DNA of 64,000 bases from Pandoraea terrae (lineage in GTDB: Bacteria > Pseudomonadota > Gammaproteobacteria > Burkholderiales > Burkholderiaceae). Made by a program: the position numbers and the translations under genes. Below the pieces are notes generated by a model, which saw only the letters and a program-made list of their open reading frames with translations, did not search any database and was not told where the DNA came from. Positions 1-9,357 of this stretch are shown piece after piece. Numbering within the stretch: position 1 is the first letter of the stretch; the number at the start of each line of letters is the position of its first letter. The stretch covers positions 1 to 64,000 of the forward strand of contig NZ_CABPRZ010000020.1 of assembly GCF_902459695.1 (NCBI RefSeq). The letters are read 5' to 3'.

Positions 1-680
<680 letters not shown>

Positions 681-723
681 TTCCTAATCCTCAATATTCA
701 ATCAATTGTTTTCGGCGAGCCGA

Positions 724-2829
724 TTACTTGCTGCCCTTGGCGTTGATGATGCCGTCAGCCACGTTCTTCGGAGCTTCAGCGTAGTGCTTGAACTCCATCG
801 AGTACGTTGCGCGGCCTTGCGTTGCCGAGCGCAGCGACGTCGAGTAACCGAACATTTCCGACAGCGGGACTTCGGCGCGCAGGATCTTGCCGCCGCCCAC
901 CATGTCGTCCATGCCCTGAATGATGCCTCGACGGCTCGACAGGTCACCCATCACGTTACCCATGTAGTCTTCCGGCGTTTCCACTTCCACGGCCATCATC
1001 GGCTCGAGGATGACCGGGCTGGCGCGGCGCATGGCTTCCTTGAAAGCCATCGAACCTGCCATACGGAACGCGTTTTCGTTCGAGTCCACATCGTGGTACG
1101 AACCGAACGTCAGGTGAACCTTGACGTCGACCACCGGGAAGCCGGCCAGAACACCGCTCTTGAGCGTTTCTTCGATACCCTTGTTGACCGCCGGGATGTA
1201 TTCACGCGGAATGACACCACCCTTGATCTCGTCCAGGAACTCGTAGCCCTTGCCTTGCTCGTTCGGCTCAAGCGTAATGACAGCGTGGCCGTACTGACCG
1301 CGACCGCCCGACTGCTTGACGAACTTGCCGTCCACGTCTTCAGCCGTCTTGCGGATGGTTTCGCGGTAAGCAACTTGCGGGGCGCCGATGTTGGCTTCCA
1401 CGCCGAATTCACGCTTCATGCGGTCGACCAGAATTTCGAGGTGGAGCTCGCCCATGCCCGAAATAATCGTCTGACCCGACTCTTCGTCGGTTTGCACGCG
1501 GAACGACGGATCTTCCTGAGCCAGACGGTTCAGTGCCAGGCCCATCTTTTCCTGGTCAGCCTTGGTCTTCGGCTCGACAGCCTGCGAAATCACCGGCTCC
1601 GGGAACACCATGCGTTCCAGCACGATCACGGCATCCGGATCGCACAGCGTGTCGCCCGTCGTCGCGTCCTTCAGGCCGACGGCAGCGGCGATGTCGCCTG
1701 CGCGCACTTCCTTGATTTCTTCGCGCTGGTTGGCGTGCATCTGCAGAATACGGCCCAGGCGTTCCTTCTTTTCCTTGACCGAGTTGTAGACCGTGTCGCC
1801 CGAATTCACCACGCCCGAATACACGCGGAAGAAGATCAGCTGGCCGACGAACGGGTCGGTCATGATCTTGAACGCCAGCGACGAGAACTTCTCGTCGTCA
1901 GCTGCGCGGCGGGTGACCGGCTGTTCCTTTTCATCCGTGCCGTTGACCGGCGGGATGTCGACCGGCGACGGCAGGAAGTCGATCACGGCGTCGAGCATAC
2001 GCTGCACGCCCTTGTTCTTGAACGCAGTGCCGCACAGCATCGGCTGGATTTCGCAGGCGATGGTACGGTCACGCAGACCCTTGATGATCTCTTCTTCGGA
2101 CAGTTCGCCCGATTCGAGGTACTTGTTCATCAGGTCTTCGTTCGACTCGGCGGCGGCTTCGACCATGTTTTCGCGCCATTCCTTGGCGGATTCAGCCAGT
2201 TCAGCCGGGATGTCGACGTAGTCGAACTTCATGCCCTGGCTGGCTTCGTCCCACAAGATAGCCTTCATCTTGATCAGGTCGACCACGCCCTTGAACGTTT
2301 CTTCCGCGCCGATCGGCACCACCACCGGCACCGGGTTGGCCTTCAGGCGGTTCTTCAGCTGGTCGTAGACCTTGAAGAAGTTCGCGCCGGTACGGTCCAT
2401 CTTGTTGACGAACGCGAGACGCGGCACCTTGTACTTGTTGGCTTGGCGCCAAACGGTTTCCGACTGGGGCTGAACGCCGCCCACTGCACAGTAGACCATG
2501 CAGGCGCCGTCGAGCACACGCATCGAGCGTTCGACTTCAATCGTGAAGTCGACGTGGCCCGGCGTGTCAATGATGTTCACGCGGTGTTGGGGATAGTTGT
2601 TGGCCATCCCGCTCCAGAAGCAGGTCGTCGCGGCCGACGTGATCGTGATGCCGCGCTCTTGCTCCTGCTCCATCCAGTCCATCGTGGCAGCGCCATCGTG
2701 CACTTCACCGATCTTGTGGTTCACACCGGTGTAGAACAGAATGCGCTCGGTCGTCGTGGTTTTACCTGCGTCGATGTGAGCGCTAATACCGATGTTGCGG
2801 TAGCGCTCGATAGGGGTTTTGCGAGCCAC
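724..2829 (-). CDS. fusA: Elongation factor G
   Basis: Translocase GTPase of 701 residues, the normal length for bacterial EF-G. All GTPase motifs are canonical: P-loop [10 protein letters not shown], switch I RGITI, DTPGH, and NKMD. Domains II-V follow, with the domain IV loop typical of translocating EF-G. It is the third gene of the str operon, between rpsG and tuf. This is the housekeeping copy; a divergent paralogue lies at 57409-59457. Long ORFs on the opposite strand here are shadows. Confidence 0.98.
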   Translation of the reverse strand: MARKTPIERYRNIGISAHIDAGKTTTTERILFYTGVNHKIGEVHDGAATMDWMEQEQERGITITSAATTCFWSGMANNYPQHRVNIIDTPGHVDFTIEVERSMRVLDGACMVYCAVGGVQPQSETVWRQANKYKVPRLAFVNKMDRTGANFFKVYDQLKNRLKANPVPVVVPIGAEETFKGVVDLIKMKAILWDEASQGMKFDYVDIPAELAESAKEWRENMVEAAAESNEDLMNKYLESGELSEEEIIKGLRDRTIACEIQPMLCGTAFKNKGVQRMLDAVIDFLPSPVDIPPVNGTDEKEQPVTRRAADDEKFSSLAFKIMTDPFVGQLIFFRVYSGVVNSGDTVYNSVKEKKERLGRILQMHANQREEIKEVRAGDIAAAVGLKDATTGDTLCDPDAVIVLERMVFPEPVISQAVEPKTKADQEKMGLALNRLAQEDPSFRVQTDEESGQTIISGMGELHLEILVDRMKREFGVEANIGAPQVAYRETIRKTAEDVDGKFVKQSGGRGQYGHAVITLEPNEQGKGYEFLDEIKGGVIPREYIPAVNKGIEETLKSGVLAGFPVVDVKVHLTFGSYHDVDSNENAFRMAGSMAFKEAMRRASPVILEPMMAVEVETPEDYMGNVMGDLSSRRGIIQGMDDMVGGGKILRAEVPLSEMFGYSTSLRSATQGRATYSMEFKHYAEAPKNVADGIINAKGSK

Positions 2830-2885
2830 TTTAAGCCTCTTTCAATGTAGCCCAAGCACATTTTGGCGGGGCTACTAACACAAAC

Positions 2886-2917
2886 GGGCGAGGCGCAAAT
2901 TGATGCGCACCCGCCCC
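2886..2917 (-). promoter_or_regulatory. GC-rich hairpin between rpsG and fusA
   Basis: An imperfect inverted repeat (GGGCGAGGCGC with GCGCACCCGCCC, 8-base loop) sits in the rpsG-fusA gap. Read on the minus strand it is followed only by a weak T-rich run (GTTTGTGTT), so it could be a partial attenuator or an mRNA processing/stability hairpin. No direct proof. Confidence 0.3.
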
Positions 2918-2948
2918 GGTTTCTGCTTTTGGAACTACCTAGCCAGCG

Positions 2949-3419
2949 TCAGAAGCGGAAGTGCGAGAATGCCTTGTTGGCTTCGGCCATGCGGTGAACT
3001 TCGTCACGCTTCTTCATGGCGCCGCCACGTCCTTCGGACGCTTCCAGCAACTCGCCTGCCAGACGCAGGGCCATCGACTTCTCGCTGCGCTTCTTCGCAG
3101 CTTCGCGCAACCAACGCATCGCCAATGCCATACGACGCGCCGGACGCACTTCGACCGGAACCTGGTAGTTGGCACCGCCAACACGGCGGCTCTTCACTTC
3201 AACGACCGGCTTCACATTGCCGAGAGCCGTGTTGAAGACTTCCAGCGGATCCTTGCCCGCCTTGCCTTGGATCTGCTCGAACGCGCCATAGACGATACGC
3301 TCGGCAACAGACTTCTTGCCGGAGAGCATCAACACGTTCATGAATTTAGCGACTTCAACGTTGCCGAATTTGGGATCGGGCAACACTTCGCGCTTGGGGA
3401 CTTCGCGACGACGCGGCAT
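2949..3419 (-). CDS. rpsG: 30S ribosomal protein S7
   Basis: S7 nucleates assembly of the 30S head and represses the str operon when in excess. The 156 residues match the family length, beginning [19 protein letters not shown] and including the [11 protein letters not shown] and [11 protein letters not shown] motifs. It lies between rpsL and fusA on the same strand. Confidence 0.98.
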   Translation of the reverse strand: MPRRREVPKREVLPDPKFGNVEVAKFMNVLMLSGKKSVAERIVYGAFEQIQGKAGKDPLEVFNTALGNVKPVVEVKSRRVGGANYQVPVEVRPARRMALAMRWLREAAKKRSEKSMALRLAGELLEASEGRGGAMKKRDEVHRMAEANKAFSHFRF

Positions 3420-3540
3420 AATTTCTTCCTTAAATGTTTCAGTTGGAGCCAGGCTCCAGGCCGCCTACTAGCCAACATTGGCCGGGCGAGCCACTTACTC
3501 GACGAATGCCGGATGGCACCGCCGAACCGGGCCTAAAAAC

Positions 3541-3915
3541 TTAGGCCTTCGGACGCTTCGCGCCGTACTTCGAACGAGCTTGCTTACGGTCCTTGACGCC
3601 TTGCGTGTCGAGGCTACCGCGCACCATGTGGTAACGCACACCCGGCAAGTCCTTCACACGGCCGCCGCGAATCAGCACGACCGAGTGTTCTTGCAGGTTG
3701 TGGCCTTCACCGCCGATGTACGAAATGACTTCGAAACCGTTCGTCAGGCGCACCTTGGCGACCTTACGCAGAGCGGAGTTAGGCTTCTTCGGCGTCGTCG
3801 TGTACACACGCGTGCACACACCGCGACGCTGCGGGCAGTCCTGCAGTGCCGGGCTCTTGCTCTTGATTTGAGCAGAGGTGCGCGGCTTGCGGACCAATTG
3901 GTTAATCGTTGGCAT
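3541..3915 (-). CDS. rpsL: 30S ribosomal protein S12
   Basis: Decoding-centre protein of 124 residues, the usual length. The loop [11 protein letters not shown] and the [12 protein letters not shown] loop carry the wild-type lysines at the two classical streptomycin-resistance positions, so a streptomycin-sensitive form is predicted. It is the first gene of the str operon, with a leader of about 130 bases from the promoter at 4050-4078. Confidence 0.98.
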   Translation of the reverse strand: MPTINQLVRKPRTSAQIKSKSPALQDCPQRRGVCTRVYTTTPKKPNSALRKVAKVRLTNGFEVISYIGGEGHNLQEHSVVLIRGGRVKDLPGVRYHMVRGSLDTQGVKDRKQARSKYGAKRPKA

Positions 3916-4049
3916 TGTGTTTTCCCAAATATGTCAAAAGCATTACAGCCAAGGCGGGCTGGAATACAAACAAACCCCGGCATTTTTGACCCGGCTGGTA
4001 TACCAGACGTGCGGACACGCCCCTACCGCCGGAAAAACCGGAGCCTGCG

Positions 4050-4078
4050 ACTATAAGGGATCAAATGGCAAGTGTCAA
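4050..4078 (-). promoter_or_regulatory. sigma70 promoter of the str operon
   Basis: On the minus strand a perfect -35 TTGACA (4073-4078) is followed by exactly 17 bases and a -10 TATAGT (4050-4055). Transcription should start near 4043 and read into rpsL at 3915. Strength and position fit a ribosomal-protein operon. Confidence 0.85.
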
Positions 4079-4170
4079 GGCACGTGCCACTTTTGTGGGC
4101 GGGGTAAGTTGTTGATTGTAAACGGGGAACCCCCTCCAGCCCTGGGCTTATGGAGCGCTGCCGGCATGAC

Positions 4171-4200
4171 TTGTATGCGGCACAGAAAAATGGGTATAAT
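4171..4200 (+). promoter_or_regulatory. sigma70-like promoter of a small RNA
   Basis: TTGTAT (4171-4176), 18-base spacer and a perfect TATAAT (4195-4200) on the plus strand. The next plus-strand element downstream is a Rho-independent terminator at 4342-4373, with no convincing ORF in between. Confidence 0.6.
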
Positions 4201-4206
4201 CGGCTT

Positions 4207-4372
4207 CAGAAGCGCGAAACTGGCTGCCCTCAAGGGGGGCTATAGCCAGCGGAGGGACACCGGAATGCCCTTGACATTACGTCGTGTGAGACCTTCTCCC
4301 TCAGCCTGCAGGGTATAAATCAGGCAGACACAGCTATTTCAGGCGAATCCACGGGTTCGCCTTTTGTCTTTT
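4207..4372 (+). ncRNA. Candidate structured small RNA, about 166 nt
   Basis: A promoter at 4171-4200 and a strong terminator at 4342-4373 bracket about 166 nt without a good ORF. Successive pairings are visible: CTGGCT/AGCCAG with GCCC/GGGC inside (4220-4249), GAGGGA/TCCCTC (4252-4302), GCCTG/CAGGC (4304-4325) and the terminator stem. The last about 50 nt are antisense to the 3' end of the ORF at 4320-4697. I do not recognise it as 6S, tmRNA, SRP RNA or RNase P. Confidence 0.5.
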
Positions 4373-4697
4373 TGGGGCGCTCATAAAGAAGGTCCCCATG
4401 CCTATGCTTGTTGAGCGACTTGCGCTCGCAATGCATGAAATTCCAAAGCAGCTGGCCGTTGTGATGCGTCACGATAACCAACATTTGCGTCTTTTCCTCA
4501 AACAGGCCGATATATGCGTGCCTGAATGAGCCATCGTCATACTCGACACGCCAGACTTCGAACGGATCCGCCATCGTAACAATGGCTAGCCGCACATACC
4601 GCTCGCGAGCGTCAGCGCGCTTTTCAACGATATGGATTAGGTGCTCACGATGCACGGCAATGTCACCCAGCGGGGATGCGAGATAGACTATGTCCAC
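4320..4697 (-). CDS. Small protein resembling phage BECR-type (PBECR2-like) nuclease domain
   Basis: 125 residues, no signal peptide or membrane segment. The order LHRE-H..HI.-...ADARERYVRLAIVTMADPFEVW...DG..RHAYIGLF resembles PBECR2 domains, predicted RNases of the Barnase-EndoU-ColicinE5/D-RelE fold often found at the C-terminus of phage portal or head proteins. That assignment is from memory of the pattern and is not secure. It stands alone between the str operon and lipoprotein genes, with no other phage gene nearby, and its 3' end overlaps the terminator of the convergent small RNA. Confidence 0.55.
   Translation of the reverse strand: MDIVYLASPLGDIAVHREHLIHIVEKRADARERYVRLAIVTMADPFEVWRVEYDDGSFRHAYIGLFEEKTQMLVIVTHHNGQLLWNFMHCERKSLNKHRHGDLLYERPKKTKGEPVDSPEIAVSA
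4342..4373 (+). terminator. Rho-independent terminator of the candidate sRNA
   Basis: Stem GGCGAA/TTCGCC, extended by CC/GG within the loop, is followed by TTTTGTCTTTTT. It lies inside the 3' end of the opposite-strand ORF, encoding that protein's GEPVDSPE segment in reverse. Confidence 0.75.
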
Positions 4698-5242
4698 CTC
4701 TCCCGGGTTGGCTTACCGCATTTTGTAGCAGCTTTTTTGTTGACCGAGGAACGCTGGCCGCCTACAGTACGTCTGAGTTCAGCAAGTCCGTCGCGTTTTC
4801 CGACGGCACGATTATCAAGGGGTCAGGGGTGTGGGTCTGGGCGGTGTCCCGCTGCATTTTCTGTTCCCCAATCCATCCCGAAGGGCTCGCCGTACGGCGG
4901 GCCCTTTTCGTTTTCAGAATCTCCCCAGCCCTCGCCCGCGTTTCCTTGTAGGCAAAATATTGTCTTGGGCCTTGCCCCGATCACAGCACCCGACAATTAC
5001 TGCTGTCCACAATACAAATTCAATCGTCGCTTTTGCGTCGCACTGGGCTGCTGCTGGTTCCGTTGACGGCAAGTTGAACACGGAGCGCGTCCGAGGCGTA
5101 GGACAGCTTCCAGGGTGCAACGGTCATTCCTGAATTCGTGTCGGCCGGCAGGTGCTCGGCCTTATGGAAAGCTTCGCATAAGGCCGATGATGAGACGCTT
5201 GCTCTGGGCGATCGAATGACCGCTTGCTGAGTAGAGCTGCCG
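4698..5242. other. Intergenic region with one terminator hairpin
   Basis: 545 bases without a convincing gene; the ORFs present have no recognisable composition or family. The only clear element is the hairpin at 4883-4913. Confidence 0.5.
4883..4913 (+). terminator. Rho-independent terminator, orphan
   Basis: GGGCTCGCCG TA CGGCGGGCCC stem followed by TTTTCGTTTT. It is oriented for plus-strand transcripts, but no upstream plus-strand gene is evident, so the transcript it ends is unknown (perhaps a lost gene). Confidence 0.65.
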
Positions 5243-5755
5243 TCATTTACGGACGTCGGGCAAATGGAATTTCTCAGGAACATCCATCCCGAATTGATCC
5301 AAGCAGGGCTTGGTCTCGCCCCCGGCGTCGTGGTCTGTACGCGTGGTGCCGGTCATCCCGGCGAAGTACTGGAAGCACTTGCTTGATTCCAGGATGACTT
5401 CTGTCGTGACGCCCTGCGGATCGAATTCAATGATCATTCGGCGGTATCGGACGCGCACTGCACCGGCGGCGCCAATGTTTTCGCCCGAGGGCAAGACAAA
5501 TACCACCCCTCCCAGGGAGTAGCTGCTGCCGTACTCTATCCAGGTTTCATCGACCGCCACAGTATCGGGCTCGCCGAACTGCATCAAGACGTCCTCGCGG
5601 GTGGTTTCGCCCTTCTTGATCGAATCCGGGGCGGTCTCAGGTACGTTTGCGCGAGCATCACTCCAATAGCCCCTCGGAAGCGGCAGCGGGCAAGCAGCCA
5701 GCAGCAGCGCGGCACTGGCGGCAATGCCGATGGTCCTGAGTTGGTAAGCGCGCAT
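5243..5755 (-). CDS. SmpA/OmlA-like lipoprotein
   Basis: About 170 residues. The N-terminal signal peptide ends in the lipobox LLLAAC, so an acylated exported lipoprotein is predicted. After it comes GETTREDVLMQFGEP, the helix-turn characteristic of the SmpA/OmlA (BamE-like) fold. The ATG at 5755 gives a cleaner signal peptide than an in-frame TTG at 5770 that abuts the upstream stop. It is the second gene of a pair with the similar lipoprotein at 5771-6112, suggesting an old tandem duplication. Function unknown; BamE itself is smaller. Confidence 0.7.
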   Translation of the reverse strand: MRAYQLRTIGIAASAALLLAACPLPLPRGYWSDARANVPETAPDSIKKGETTREDVLMQFGEPDTVAVDETWIEYGSSYSLGGVVFVLPSGENIGAAGAVRVRYRRMIIEFDPQGVTTEVILESSKCFQYFAGMTGTTRTDHDAGGETKPCLDQFGMDVPEKFHLPDVRK

Positions 5756-5770
5756 CCGTGAATTCGCCAA

Positions 5771-6112
5771 TCAAGGTGAGCCCGGGTACGCCCGGATTCT
5801 GACCAAGGCGTGGCGCCGCAGCACGCCATGCTCGTCAAAGGCTAGGACCAGACTGAACTTGCCATTCCATACTTTCTCCCTTCGCCGCATCAGGATGTAG
5901 CCCCCGGCATCCTGATCCAGCAGATAGGTCAGGATGCGCCCTCCCTCGAACGTGGCGCTGGGTTCCGCCAAGTGCATGAAGACATCCTCGCGCGTGGTCG
6001 TGCCATCGTTCAAGAACGCTAACAGCTGAGGGCTACCCACCGGCGTTGTACCGCATCCGGCGAGGACGGTTGTCAGCGCGACGGCTACATTCAGGTACGT
6101 TCTTGTACGCAT
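5771..6112 (-). CDS. SmpA/OmlA-like lipoprotein
   Basis: 113 residues from the ATG at 6112, chosen because it is followed at once by a signal peptide ending in the lipobox VLAGC; the longer in-frame ORF has a non-protein-like N-terminus. The GTTTREDVFMHLAEP segment matches the GETTREDVLMQFGEP segment of the next gene, so the two proteins are paralogues. Their coding regions are adjacent or overlap slightly, so they probably form one transcript. Periplasmic or outer-membrane location is inferred. Confidence 0.65.
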   Translation of the reverse strand: MRTRTYLNVAVALTTVLAGCGTTPVGSPQLLAFLNDGTTTREDVFMHLAEPSATFEGGRILTYLLDQDAGGYILMRRREKVWNGKFSLVLAFDEHGVLRRHALVRIRAYPGSP

Positions 6113-6471
6113 CGCGCACACTCCCGAGGTGTTGACAATGGCGGAGCGTAACCGCCCGTCTTGACGGGTTCGTCGCCGGCTGGAGGCTGTTGCCTGCATC
6201 GCGTCAGCATTTAGCATAGGCGATCGGGGGCGGCGCGCAATGCATTCCGACGAACGATCGAGAGGCGAGAAATTGCCGATCACGGACCGCGGACAGGGAA
6301 GCGGCCGTTGCGCCCGAAGGCTGGGCGGTCAAAAGTCGGCCGAAGCGGTCGTTGGCTTGCTGAGAAGCGACCGGCCGCTCCCGCCCTGCAAGAGACGCTG
6401 GTGTTTTCGTGAATCGGGCGTTCGCGATGAACGAACAGCGAAGCGGCGGGCGGCCGTGACGGCTGGTTTCC
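6113..6471. other. Intergenic region, degenerate repeat-like sequence
   Basis: About 360 bases with no gene. The part from about 6280 contains GC-rich inverted segments around AGCGGCCG and GACCGGCCGCT, of the style of degenerate dispersed repeats in Ralstonia-type genomes. I could not align it to the repeat pair at 10671/54391. Confidence 0.35.
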
Positions 6472-6846
6472 TCAACGCTTGGGTCGAGAAAATATGTTGA
6501 CGAGATTCCCATCCGGGTCACGCAGCAAGAGCGAGCGATTGCCCCACGGCATCAACGTCGTCGGCATCACGATGGTTGTCCCGCACGCATTCATCCGTTC
6601 AAACACCACGTCAACGTCCTCCACTTCGAGCTCCAGGATGGCCGATTGATTTGCAGCCGCAGTGGCCGCTCCGACATTGAAAAGCTTGATCCGGTGCTCA
6701 GACGAAATCGCAAGCGTCGCTCCTTCGAATCGCATTTCAGCAAATCCGTCAGCCAGACGTACAGCCTCGATGCCGGAAAGCCTTTGATAAAACTCGACCA
6801 GGCCATCGACATCCCGGGTAACAACACGAACCGATGCAAACTTCAT
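6472..6846 (-). CDS. VOC (glyoxalase/bleomycin-resistance) family protein
   Basis: 124 residues forming one pair of beta-alpha-beta-beta-beta modules: start KFASVRVVTRDVDGLVEFYQRLSG and C-terminal LLLRDPDGNLVNIF, which supplies the typical acidic metal ligand region. The family includes metal-dependent lyases and dioxygenases and drug-binding proteins, so the substrate is unknown. It stands alone. Confidence 0.8.
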   Translation of the reverse strand: MKFASVRVVTRDVDGLVEFYQRLSGIEAVRLADGFAEMRFEGATLAISSEHRIKLFNVGAATAAANQSAILELEVEDVDVVFERMNACGTTIVMPTTLMPWGNRSLLLRDPDGNLVNIFSRPKR

Positions 6847-7288
6847 TGCGAGCTCCTCGCTAAGAAAGGAAGCTCAGTCTAAGGGTCGATACTGTCAGAT
6901 TTTGGCAGTATCGTGCGGCTGGTGGCAGAGTTGAGCTTATGCCACTCACGAAGCCATGTTGACCGCCTTTTTGAGACAGTTCTTTTGCTATGTCCACAGC
7001 AAACCCAGAAGCTTCTCACGCTTCCAAATATGAGACAGGGGGGCATTTCTGCGGCGAGCCGCCTTTCACCAGCGCGAGAGGCCATCGCCATCAAACCAAT
7101 GGAGAGGGCAGATGAGACTATTAACAAACTCTTCAGCACAGGCCTGTTTCTCTTAGGAAAATAGAGCGACTGGGTACCTGTAGGATGATTCTTCCAAAGT
7201 TTGCGGATTCCTTAATGTAGGGAGGGCCACCCCGATTGAGGGGTGGCCCTTCTCTTTACGGTTTAGCAATGTGTTGCCCCCCACTGTC
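6847..7288. other. Intergenic region, no confident gene
   Basis: About 440 bases. A minus-strand ORF (7139-6879) begins like a signal peptide but degrades into unlikely sequence; I do not call it. Two copies of TGAGACAG (about 6971 and 7030) and the terminator at 7224-7257 are the only structure seen. Confidence 0.4.
7224..7257. terminator. Strong hairpin terminator, possibly bidirectional
   Basis: Perfect 10-base stem GGGCCACCCC/GGGGTGGCCC with loop GATTGA. The T tract (TTCTCTTT) is on the plus side. On the minus side it lies about 30 bases past the stop of the NTF2-like gene and probably ends that operon despite a poor T run. Confidence 0.75.
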
Positions 7289-7738
7289 TCAGTAAGACAG
7301 ATGGATGTGTAGCAGCTGCCAGCTACCGTTGCCGCTGGTCCAAACCATCGTGAACGGCGCCCGAAGCTCAGTAGACGGCTTCTCCTTCGGGCCTACCGAG
7401 CCAACACGTACGCCCGTTACGACCGCAGTGCTACCGAAGCGTTGGACGTTCACGTCTTCGGCGCGGAGCTTGATCACTGCATCCGAATTGAACAGCGCCT
7501 CAAACGCCGCAGGCTTCAGGACGTGAACCGAAGGTGCCGACGGGCCGATCTCGGTGAATCCGGCAGCGGGGATGTAGCGAAGGACGCCAGCCAGATCCCG
7601 TGCAGTCATCCGCGCATAGAGGTCAACCGCGGCAGAAGCGACATCGACATCAGCGGCCGCCCTGCTCGCCGTCGAGGCCGCCAGTGCCACCGCAGCCAAC
7701 ACGACGCCGGCGACGCACCGAAAGATGGTTGCGTTCAC
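7289..7738 (-). CDS. Exported NTF2/SnoaL-like (DUF4440-type) protein
   Basis: 149 residues from a GTG start at 7738 that overlaps the stop of the upstream gene as GTGA, so translation is likely coupled. An N-terminal hydrophobic signal (VAGVVLAAVALAASTASRAAA) precedes a cystatin-like NTF2 fold: DLYARMTARDLAGVLRYIP, then FGSTAVVTGVRV, and C-terminal FTMVWTSGNGSWQLLHIHLSY. The longer ORF upstream of 7738 is a shadow of the GlcG gene. It is the last gene of the ADH operon. Function unknown. Confidence 0.7.
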   Translation of the reverse strand: MNATIFRCVAGVVLAAVALAASTASRAAADVDVASAAVDLYARMTARDLAGVLRYIPAAGFTEIGPSAPSVHVLKPAAFEALFNSDAVIKLRAEDVNVQRFGSTAVVTGVRVGSVGPKEKPSTELRAPFTMVWTSGNGSWQLLHIHLSY

Positions 7739-8178
7739 TTGGCGACCTCGAAGCCAGCGGCCTTGAGCGCAGCGACAGCCACGTCGTGGTCTTGCTGGGC
7801 GTTGCCACCAGAGATGCCGATGCCACCGACCACACGACCGCCCACCACGATGGGAACACCGCCGCCCACCGGCATGACGCGCGGATGGTTGGCCAGCGGA
7901 GCCGTGGCCGGCTGAGCGACGACCTGGTTCCAGATCATCGTGTCCAGACCGAAGGAGGCGGCAGTCCAAGCCTTGTTGATGGCCACTTCGGCGGCCAGGA
8001 ACGGCGTGGCGTCGGCGCGCTCGAAGGCGATCAGGTGGCCGCCTTCGTCGGTGACCGCAATGGCCAGATTCAGGCCGATCTTGGTGGCCGCGTCGCGCGC
8101 AGCGACGGCCAGCGCCAGCGCGCTGTCGCGCGTGATGGAAGCCTTGGTTTGGATTTGGGTAGCGTTGCTTTGAGCCAT
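7735..8178 (-). CDS. GlcG/HbpS family heme-binding-like protein
   Basis: 147 residues of the GlcG/HbpS fold (DUF336): AVAARDAATKIGLNLAIAVTDEGGHLIAFERAD, then PVGGGVPIVVGGRVVGGIGISGG near the end. Members bind heme or cobalamin in Streptomyces and accompany glycolate or dehydrogenase operons; the ligand here is not known. It is the middle gene of a minus-strand operon, 84 bases after the alcohol dehydrogenase and overlapping the NTF2-like gene. Confidence 0.85.
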   Translation of the reverse strand: MAQSNATQIQTKASITRDSALALAVAARDAATKIGLNLAIAVTDEGGHLIAFERADATPFLAAEVAINKAWTAASFGLDTMIWNQVVAQPATAPLANHPRVMPVGGGVPIVVGGRVVGGIGISGGNAQQDHDVAVAALKAAGFEVAK

Positions 8179-8262
8179 GATGAGTTTCCTTGAGATGAAA
8201 TTAACGGGGGGTGAAAGAATTGAAGTTGTGAGCCTGAGTGCTTGTATGAGGTGCGCTCGAAA

Positions 8263-9273
8263 TCAGAAGCCTTCGAGCACGATCTTGCCCACGGCCTTGC
8301 CGCTTTCGATCAGCGCATGCGCACGGGTCAGATTTTCCGCGTTGATGCGGCCGAAGACGGCGTTGGCGGTCGTCTTGACGCGGCCGGAGTCGACCAGCTC
8401 AGCCACGCGCCCGAGCAGAACGCCCTGCTCGTGCATGTCAGGCGTCTCGAACATCGAGCGCGTGAACATCAGCTCCCAGTGCAGCGACAGCGACTTGCTC
8501 TTGAGCGCGATCGGATCCAGCCCTTCCATGTCGTCGATGACGGCCAGCGCGCCCTGCGGCTTCAGGCTATGGATGATCTCTTGGTAGTGTGTGCCGGTCT
8601 GCGTGAGCGAGGCCACGTAGTCGACTTGCTCGATGCCGGCCGAGCGCAGCGCCTGCGACAGCGGCTTGGAGTGATCGATGACCGCGTGCGCGCCCAGCTC
8701 CAGGCACCATTCACGCGACTCCGGACGCGACGCCGTGGCGATCACGCGCAGCTTGGTCAGCTGCCGGGCCAGCTGGATCAGGATCGAGCCCACGCCGCCG
8801 GCGCCGCCCACGACCATCAGCGTCTGGCCTTCGCCACCGCCTTGGGCAATGCGCAGCCGATCGAACAGCAGCTCCCACGCGGTGATGGCCGTCAGCGGCA
8901 GCGCCGCGGCTTGCGCATCCGAAAGCGACTTGGGGGCCTTGGAGACGATGCGCGCGTCCACCGCATGCAGCTCGCTGTTGGCGCCCGGGCGCTTGATCGA
9001 GCCGGCGTACCAGACGCGGTCACCGACCGCAAAGCCGGTGGCCTGCGCGCCGACGGCCTCCACCACGCCCACTGCGTCCCAGCCGAGCACCTTGACTTCG
9101 CCGGCGGCCGGCGCGCTGCCGGCGCGCACCTTGGTGTCGACCGGATTGACCGAGACCGCGTGCACGCGCACCAGCAGGTCACGCGCACCGGACTCCGGCG
9201 CGGGCAGTTCCACGTCCTCGAGCGCCTTGGGCGCGTTGATGGGCAGGTTCTTGTGATAAGCAACTGCTTTCAT
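8263..9273 (-). CDS. Zinc-type alcohol dehydrogenase-like / quinone oxidoreductase (MDR family)
   Basis: 336 residues of the medium-chain dehydrogenase/reductase superfamily. It has an N-terminal GroES-like domain (KVLGWDAVGVVEAVG) and a Rossmann domain with VVGGAGGVGSILIQLA. No catalytic Zn cysteine motif is visible, so it belongs with the zinc-independent NADPH:quinone/enone reductases. It is the first gene of a three-gene operon and is divergent from a LysR regulator 84 bases away, which probably controls it. Confidence 0.85.
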   Translation of the reverse strand: MKAVAYHKNLPINAPKALEDVELPAPESGARDLLVRVHAVSVNPVDTKVRAGSAPAAGEVKVLGWDAVGVVEAVGAQATGFAVGDRVWYAGSIKRPGANSELHAVDARIVSKAPKSLSDAQAAALPLTAITAWELLFDRLRIAQGGGEGQTLMVVGGAGGVGSILIQLARQLTKLRVIATASRPESREWCLELGAHAVIDHSKPLSQALRSAGIEQVDYVASLTQTGTHYQEIIHSLKPQGALAVIDDMEGLDPIALKSKSLSLHWELMFTRSMFETPDMHEQGVLLGRVAELVDSGRVKTTANAVFGRINAENLTRAHALIESGKAVGKIVLEGF

Positions 9274-9357
9274 GGCTCTTTTTCCTTCCTGGGTTTAAGT
9301 GATGTCGATGGAAGGCAATATAAATAGAATGTCTGTACTTGATAAGCGGGCTTCCAG

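Noticed and set aside
706-2850. 714-codon ORF on the plus strand
   Set aside because: Exact antisense shadow of fusA, His/Arg/Val-rich composition typical of the reverse of a GC-rich gene.
4207-4372. Assignment of the candidate RNA as 6S RNA
   Set aside because: No long closing stem with central bubble; it ends in a typical intrinsic terminator.
6960-7060. TGAGACAG pair near 6971/7030 as further activator sites
   Set aside because: No sigma54 promoter of acceptable quality nearby and no target gene; similarity to GACA half-sites may be chance.
6879-7139. Minus-strand ORF starting like a signal peptide
   Set aside because: Similarity to a secretion signal is limited to the first 25 residues; the rest is unlike protein, no ribosome site and no family.
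7739-7969. N-terminal extension of the NTF2-like ORF
   Set aside because: Overlaps the GlcG gene in another frame; the GTG at 7738 gives a proper signal peptide.
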